Assembly: GCA_028691595.1 (NCBI GenBank)
Contig: JAQUZA010000082.1
Location: 1-10,620 of the forward strand
Reading direction: 5' to 3'
Origin: Candidatus Rifleibacteriota bacterium
GTDB taxonomy: Bacteria; Muiribacteriota; Ozemobacteria; Ozemobacterales; Ozemobacteraceae
Length of the DNA stretch: 10,620 bases
The notes under the pieces are model-generated. The model was given only the letters and a program-made list of their open reading frames with translations. It did no database searches and was not told the origin of the DNA. Numbering within the stretch: position 1 is the stretch's first letter; each line of letters starts with the position of its first letter. Positions 7,419 through 10,620 of the stretch are shown here, piece by piece. The translations under genes were made by a program, and so were the position numbers.

Positions 7419-8483
7419 TCATCTTTTCAGGCTCATGTTGACTTCTTCTGAATATGAGTTGAGCAAAGCCTTGTCAGCGGTTTTGCCAACGAAACCGACA
7501 AGATAATAAACATCCTTGCCGGCAGTAGCACCATAGGCAAAATGGGAGTCACCGTATTCATAGACATAATTAGCAACAATAAGCCCATTTTCTACGGTAA
7601 ACACGCTACTGATAACAGTCGCGCCATTACTTTTAATATCAGAAACCAGACCATTAATGTAATCTTTCAAATCGCCCTGTCTTGCAATGGTCTGAATAAC
7701 CATTTTTATTCCGGCATCATTTTTCCAGATCGACTGCCCTTCTTCTTTTTCCGCCAGTTTGAAACCAACAGGAACTTTATGACTTAGTCCGGCATCGTCA
7801 GAAACCAGGTCAAAGAATCTGGCATCTGGCTTTGAGGCTGGGATCTTTGCAGCAGATTTCTTCATTTCTGGCAGATTCTGTTTTTTACCAACACTGCTAC
7901 CTTTGCTGTTTTTGTGATTCTGTATCCCGACAGATGCAGTGGCAGAAGATTTATTCGAGCCGAGAACAGTGAAAGTATTTATAATTGCATCAGTCTCCGG
8001 GGTTCTCTGCTTGAACATCTGTTCAGGCACTATCGACCAGACAATATATGCGATTTTATTCTGAATGGTAACAAAGGCTGCCAGACCGACCGGAATATTA
8101 TTGAACTTCCATTTATAGCCACAAATTTTACCGGAAATACTGTTGAGCACGTATTTGTCGTCAAGCAGTTTTTGCGCGCCAACGATTATGTGCTGCTCAA
8201 AAGCCTTAATTACCGAGTCTAAGGTTGCATTGTTGTCAACTTTAAATGAACGGATCCTGACCGCAACGTTTTGATCGGGACTGAGAAATGCATGTATAAC
8301 ATCAGCATCCTCAACAATTCGATTTTTCTGATAGTTAGAAGGTATCTGAATTTTGAACTGCATCTTGTCGTCTTTAACCCATTGCTGGCTGGCATTAACC
8401 TCCTGAGCTGCAAAAAGCAACAAAACCGCAATAAAGGGTATAAAAAAGTGAATGAAAACGCCTCTTTTGTGACAGACTGCCAT
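7419..8483 (-). CDS. Exported protein with two PsbP/DcrB-like domains
   Basis: The 354-residue protein has a clear signal peptide (1-31, hydrophobic core FFIPFIAVLLLFAA, probable cleavage after VNA). Two similar alpha/beta halves follow. Residues about 35-175 run from MQFKIQIPSNYQ to DAIINTFTVL, and residues about 222-352 run from LSHKVPVGFKLAEKE to LLNSYSEEVNMSL. Each begins with a 'f-i-iP-gf' strand, has a middle region resembling 'd-L-dyi-g-v', and ends in 'yyivg-v' followed by a helix. This is the usual outline of PsbP/DcrB/Mog1-fold proteins, and a Lys/Ser-rich linker joins the halves. The fold is inferred from pattern; the role is unknown. The ATG at 8483 has a perfect AGGAGG six bases upstream. 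The frame stays open 55 codons further up, but those encode unlikely Ser/Arg/Gly-rich sequence. Probably co-transcribed with the large exported protein that follows. Confidence 0.85.
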   Translation of the reverse strand: MAVCHKRGVFIHFFIPFIAVLLLFAAQEVNASQQWVKDDKMQFKIQIPSNYQKNRIVEDADVIHAFLSPDQNVAVRIRSFKVDNNATLDSVIKAFEQHIIVGAQKLLDDKYVLNSISGKICGYKWKFNNIPVGLAAFVTIQNKIAYIVWSIVPEQMFKQRTPETDAIINTFTVLGSNKSSATASVGIQNHKNSKGSSVGKKQNLPEMKKSAAKIPASKPDARFFDLVSDDAGLSHKVPVGFKLAEKEEGQSIWKNDAGIKMVIQTIARQGDLKDYINGLVSDIKSNGATVISSVFTVENGLIVANYVYEYGDSHFAYGATAGKDVYYLVGFVGKTADKALLNSYSEEVNMSLKR

Positions 8484-8702
8484 CGATTGCCTCCTGCTTG
8501 TATAAGCACCTGTTGTCGCAGCCGGGCCAGCAGGCTGCGCAGATCCATTAGACCCATTAAAACTGGCTCTTCTGCTTCCAGAACCCCTCAAATTTGTTTT
8601 TTGAATGAAGTTTGCGGCAGAAACCCTTGATAAAAACCAGCCTAACACAACCGGTCCATGCTGTCAAAAGGCACAAGATGACATCTTTGCAAAACTTCAC
8701 AA
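8484..8702 (-). other. Intergenic leader of the tandem PsbP/DcrB-like gene
   Basis: These 219 bases separate the long terminator from the gene at 8483. They hold the AGGAGG site, one hairpin and a possible promoter. The hairpin is CGCAGCC at 8517-8523 pairing with GGCTGCG at 8533-8539, loop of nine, about 34 bases before the start codon. I see no small gene that I could support. Confidence 0.5.
8639..8667 (-). promoter_or_regulatory. Possible sigma70-type promoter for the 8483-4955 operon
   Basis: On the minus strand a perfect TTGACA (8667-8662) is followed after 17 bases by TAGGCT (8644-8639), which matches the -10 consensus at only three positions. It lies just downstream of the terminator of the preceding gene, where a promoter is needed. 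The weak -10 keeps confidence low. Confidence 0.35.
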
Positions 8703-8755
8703 AACGAACGCATAAAAAAACCGGCTCTGAGAGCCGGTTTTTTTATGCGTTCGTT
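8703..8755 (-). terminator. Perfect 26-bp palindromic intrinsic terminator, probably bidirectional
   Basis: Bases 8703-8728 and 8730-8755 are exact reverse complements around a single central base. The GC core (CCGGCTCT / AGAGCCGG) is flanked by runs of seven A and seven T, so it is a standard terminator on either strand. The pairing then extends nine to ten more bases (AACGAACGCAT / ATGCGTTCGTT). It starts six bases after the stop of the glycine-zipper gene and should end that transcript. Confidence 0.93.
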
Positions 8756-8760
8756 AGAAC

Positions 8761-9525
8761 TTATTTGCCGCTTTTAATCAGGGCATTATAAAGGTCAAGA
8801 TTGGTTTTATATTCAGCGTAAGCAGTCTTGGCCAGTTCAGCGTTACCCTTCTGGGTGGCTTCCATGTAGCTCTTGTAAGCTGCCAGATATTTATTATAAG
8901 CAGTCTGAGAATCTTTAATTTCGGGGTTTGCAACAATTGGAGCAGCGGTAGTTGCTTTTTCGGTTTTAACTACAGGAGCCGGCTCGTCATCATCAGCGTT
9001 CAGCTTGGCGATGAAATCAGCAGTTGCAGCGCTTTCGGCAGCAGCAGCAGCCGGGTCGATATCACTTTGTTTCAACGTAACAGTCTTCTTGCCAAACAGT
9101 TTCTGTATGCCTTTAACTGCCAGGCGGGCAATCAGGCCGCCACCGATCACGCCAACGGCAAGCATCGGGAAGCCCATACCTATGCAGAGGGCACCACCGG
9201 CAATGGCACCGGCCACGGTAGCAAAGTTGGCGACACTCGAGGTTGTCCAGTTGAGAACCTTCTTGCCGACGATATAACCACCAACGGCACCAACCGCCAT
9301 GCCAAGAGGGCCTCCGCCGACTGCCATACCAAGAACCCCACCAAATGCACCGGCGGCGATAGCGCCAACATTAACAAAAATAGATTTTGCTGCACCACCA
9401 ACCTTGCTGAGAATTGATGCCTGAAGCTGCCCAACTGGAGCAACGGCAACCCACAGCGAGAAAATCATGGAAATCAGCAACATTGTCGAGACATTCTGTC
9501 TCTGGTTATAAGTCATTGTCATCAT
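8761..9525 (-). CDS. Glycine-zipper exported/membrane protein with Tyr-rich helical tail
   Basis: The 254-residue protein starts with a signal-peptide-like region (hydrophobic core 14-32). A glycine- and alanine-rich section (43-135) follows with many GxxxG steps. It has a repeated LGMAVG at 65-70 and 74-79, VGAVGGYIVG and AGAIAGGALCIGMG. Such glycine zippers form tightly packed membrane helices in outer-membrane lipoproteins, pore formers and some bacteriocins. After a basic stretch (QKLFGKKTV) comes an Ala/Asp/Pro/Lys linker (155-205). The tail is a charged helix with spaced tyrosines (Y210, Y213, Y217, Y220, Y236, Y239, Y246), possibly a short coiled coil. There is no lipobox cysteine. The ATG at 9525 has AGGAGG seven bases upstream; an ATG at 9546 in the same frame lies upstream of that site and is rejected. 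It has its own promoter and terminator, so it is monocistronic and perhaps abundant. Function unknown. Confidence 0.85.
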   Translation of the reverse strand: MMTMTYNQRQNVSTMLLISMIFSLWVAVAPVGQLQASILSKVGGAAKSIFVNVGAIAAGAFGGVLGMAVGGGPLGMAVGAVGGYIVGKKVLNWTTSSVANFATVAGAIAGGALCIGMGFPMLAVGVIGGGLIARLAVKGIQKLFGKKTVTLKQSDIDPAAAAAESAATADFIAKLNADDDEPAPVVKTEKATTAAPIVANPEIKDSQTAYNKYLAAYKSYMEATQKGNAELAKTAYAEYKTNLDLYNALIKSGK

Positions 9526-9547
9526 ATAGGTTCCTCCTGACAACACA

Positions 9548-9574
9548 AGAGCGATTCGGGTCGAATTATGCTCT
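9548..9574. promoter_or_regulatory. Interrupted inverted repeat at the transcription start of the glycine-zipper gene
   Basis: AGAGC (9548-9552) pairs with GCTCT (9570-9574), and ATTCG (9554-9558) with CGAAT (9562-9566), around a loop of three. The repeat spans the predicted start site near 9569 and runs into the leader. It could be an operator or a 5' stem-loop that stabilises the message. Confidence 0.4.
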
Positions 9575-9575
9575 G

Positions 9576-9604
9576 ATTATAAGAATTGATTGCCGAACCC
9601 GCAA
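9576..9604 (-). promoter_or_regulatory. Promoter of the glycine-zipper gene
   Basis: On the minus strand a perfect TATAAT (9581-9576) is preceded by TTGCGG (9604-9599) at exactly 17 bases; the -35 matches at three positions. The predicted start near 9569 leaves a leader of about 44 bases before the ATG at 9525. Confidence 0.6.
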
Positions 9605-9619
9605 GAGTCGTACACTCTT
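9603..9619. repeat. Short inverted repeat overlapping the BMP-gene stop and the -35
   Basis: AAGAGT (9603-9608) and ACTCTT (9614-9619) are reverse complements around five bases. No T run follows on the minus strand, so it is a poor terminator for the BMP gene. Its overlap with the next gene's -35 allows a regulatory role. Confidence 0.3.
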
Positions 9620-10580
9620 ATTTTTCGTTTTTGTGAATCAGAAAATCTTCGACTTCTTTGAGTTTCAGAACCACTTCGGGGGTCATCAGGTCACGATTGA
9701 AACGCGACAACATCAGCTCAATACCACTGTCTTCCAGACCCAGAGTCCAGATTCCACCTTCAAACGAGCTGAGACGTATAACGTCAGCGGCCTTAACAAG
9801 GGCGTTATCAATGCGTTTAACCATGCTTGCCGGAACTTTTCCTGGGGCAGTACGGCTCTGGTCAGAATCGACACCAATAACCAAAAAGTTGCCACGACGG
9901 GAGGCTTGAATCAGCCCGAGACCGCTTTTTCCGGAGGCATGATACACAACATCTGCGCCTTCTTTGGCCATATCAAGACCAACCGTATGCGCTTTATCAG
10001 GCATATCGAAAGCTTCCGGAGTTGAGCCGAGGTAGCGGGAAATAACCGTTGCGTCCGGTTTCACAAAGCGCACACCATTTTTAAAACCGCGTTCGAAGCT
10101 TGCAATCACCGGCGAGTCCATGCCACCAAGAAAACCAACCTTGCCGGTCTTAGTTATCATGGCAGCATAAGCGCCAGCGTAGAATGAGCCCTGTTCTTCA
10201 TCAAACAGAATTGAGAGCACGTTAGGCACTGTAACAACAGAATCAAGCAGAACAAATTTGCTTTCAGGAAAATCCTGGGCCACACGACGAACAGCATCAT
10301 TGGCAAAAATGCCAACGGCGCAGACGAGATCCATATTTCTTTCGCAAAAATAGCGCAGAGCGGGCTCAATCGAGCTGATACTGCCTGGTTCAATGACCTC
10401 GACAATACAGTCGCCCTCACGGCGAAGCTGCATGACCCCTTCATAGGCAGCATCATTGAAAGACTCGTCTTTAAGACCGCCAATTGACAAAACAAGACCA
10501 ACGCGCAGCATTCCGGCCGAAACCGGCATAGACAAAACCACAAACGCCAACAATACGAGAACCAGGTATTTATTTTTCAC
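9618..10580 (-). CDS. BMP/PnrA-family ABC transporter substrate-binding protein
   Basis: The 320-residue protein matches the Bmp/Med/PnrA (TmpC) family in length and order. A signal peptide (1-22, ending PVSA) is followed by the first strand RVGLVLS and the hallmark GGLKDESFNDAAYEG (34-48). Next come a VLLDSVVTVPNV region, EEQGSFYAGAYAAMITKTGKVGFLGG, ASFERGFKNGV, a GADVVYHASGKSGLG hinge segment and GVDSDQS. Characterised members bind purine or other nucleosides and feed an ABC importer. Most are lipoproteins; here no lipobox cysteine is present, so a soluble periplasmic protein is likely. The start is GTG at 10580 with a perfect AGGAGG five bases upstream. An AT-rich TATATA stretch just beyond could be a -10, but any -35 lies outside the window. 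No permease or ATPase gene follows; partners may lie upstream beyond 10620 or elsewhere. Ligand not determined. Confidence 0.92.
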   Translation of the reverse strand: MKNKYLVLVLLAFVVLSMPVSAGMLRVGLVLSIGGLKDESFNDAAYEGVMQLRREGDCIVEVIEPGSISSIEPALRYFCERNMDLVCAVGIFANDAVRRVAQDFPESKFVLLDSVVTVPNVLSILFDEEQGSFYAGAYAAMITKTGKVGFLGGMDSPVIASFERGFKNGVRFVKPDATVISRYLGSTPEAFDMPDKAHTVGLDMAKEGADVVYHASGKSGLGLIQASRRGNFLVIGVDSDQSRTAPGKVPASMVKRIDNALVKAADVIRLSSFEGGIWTLGLEDSGIELMLSRFNRDLMTPEVVLKLKEVEDFLIHKNEK

Positions 10581-10620
10581 AATTTCCTCCTGATGACTAT
10601 ATATATCTTCACCAGTCTTC

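Noticed and set aside
8484..8648. In-frame N-terminal extension of the tandem PsbP/DcrB-like protein
   Set aside because: A perfect AGGAGG and a clean signal peptide place the start at 8483; the extension is Ser/Arg/Gly-rich and would bury the signal peptide.

Overview
The window looks like ordinary bacterial chromosome: dense genes, short gaps, AGGAGG-type ribosome binding sites, sigma70-like promoters and one textbook intrinsic terminator. I see no transposase, phage gene, CRISPR array, tRNA or rRNA. Several products have export signals without a lipobox cysteine, and one is a glycine-zipper protein, which suggests a cell with a periplasm (diderm). Base composition is middling by eye, slightly below 50% GC. 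No gene fixes the phylum. The large orphan secreted proteins and the C25-like peptidase would suit a poorly characterised, perhaps candidate-phylum, lineage, but that is only an impression.

The left half (1-4892) is on the + strand. It starts with the end of a DUF2993/LmeA-like lipid-binding domain protein. Next come a membrane-anchored or secreted clan CD (gingipain/C25-like) cysteine peptidase with a visible His-Cys pair, a minimal zincin (PF06262-like) with a C-terminal membrane helix, and a metallo-beta-lactamase-fold hydrolase. A good promoter then precedes a two-gene unit: a Trm112-like zinc protein and a xylose-isomerase-like TIM barrel metalloenzyme.

The right half (4955-10580) is on the - strand and converges on the left half across a 62-base gap. 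Reading in the direction of transcription, it holds four genes. First is a BMP/PnrA-type substrate-binding protein. Second is a small glycine-zipper protein with its own promoter and an exceptionally long palindromic terminator. Third and fourth, probably one operon, are an exported protein with two PsbP/DcrB-like domains and a large exported multi-domain protein of unknown function.

The most unusual parts are the adjacent caspase-fold peptidase and tail-anchored zincin, the orphan secreted pair at 4955-8483, and the glycine-zipper gene with its symmetrical control region. None can be called a described system from sequence alone. The functional links between neighbours are inference from order and spacing.
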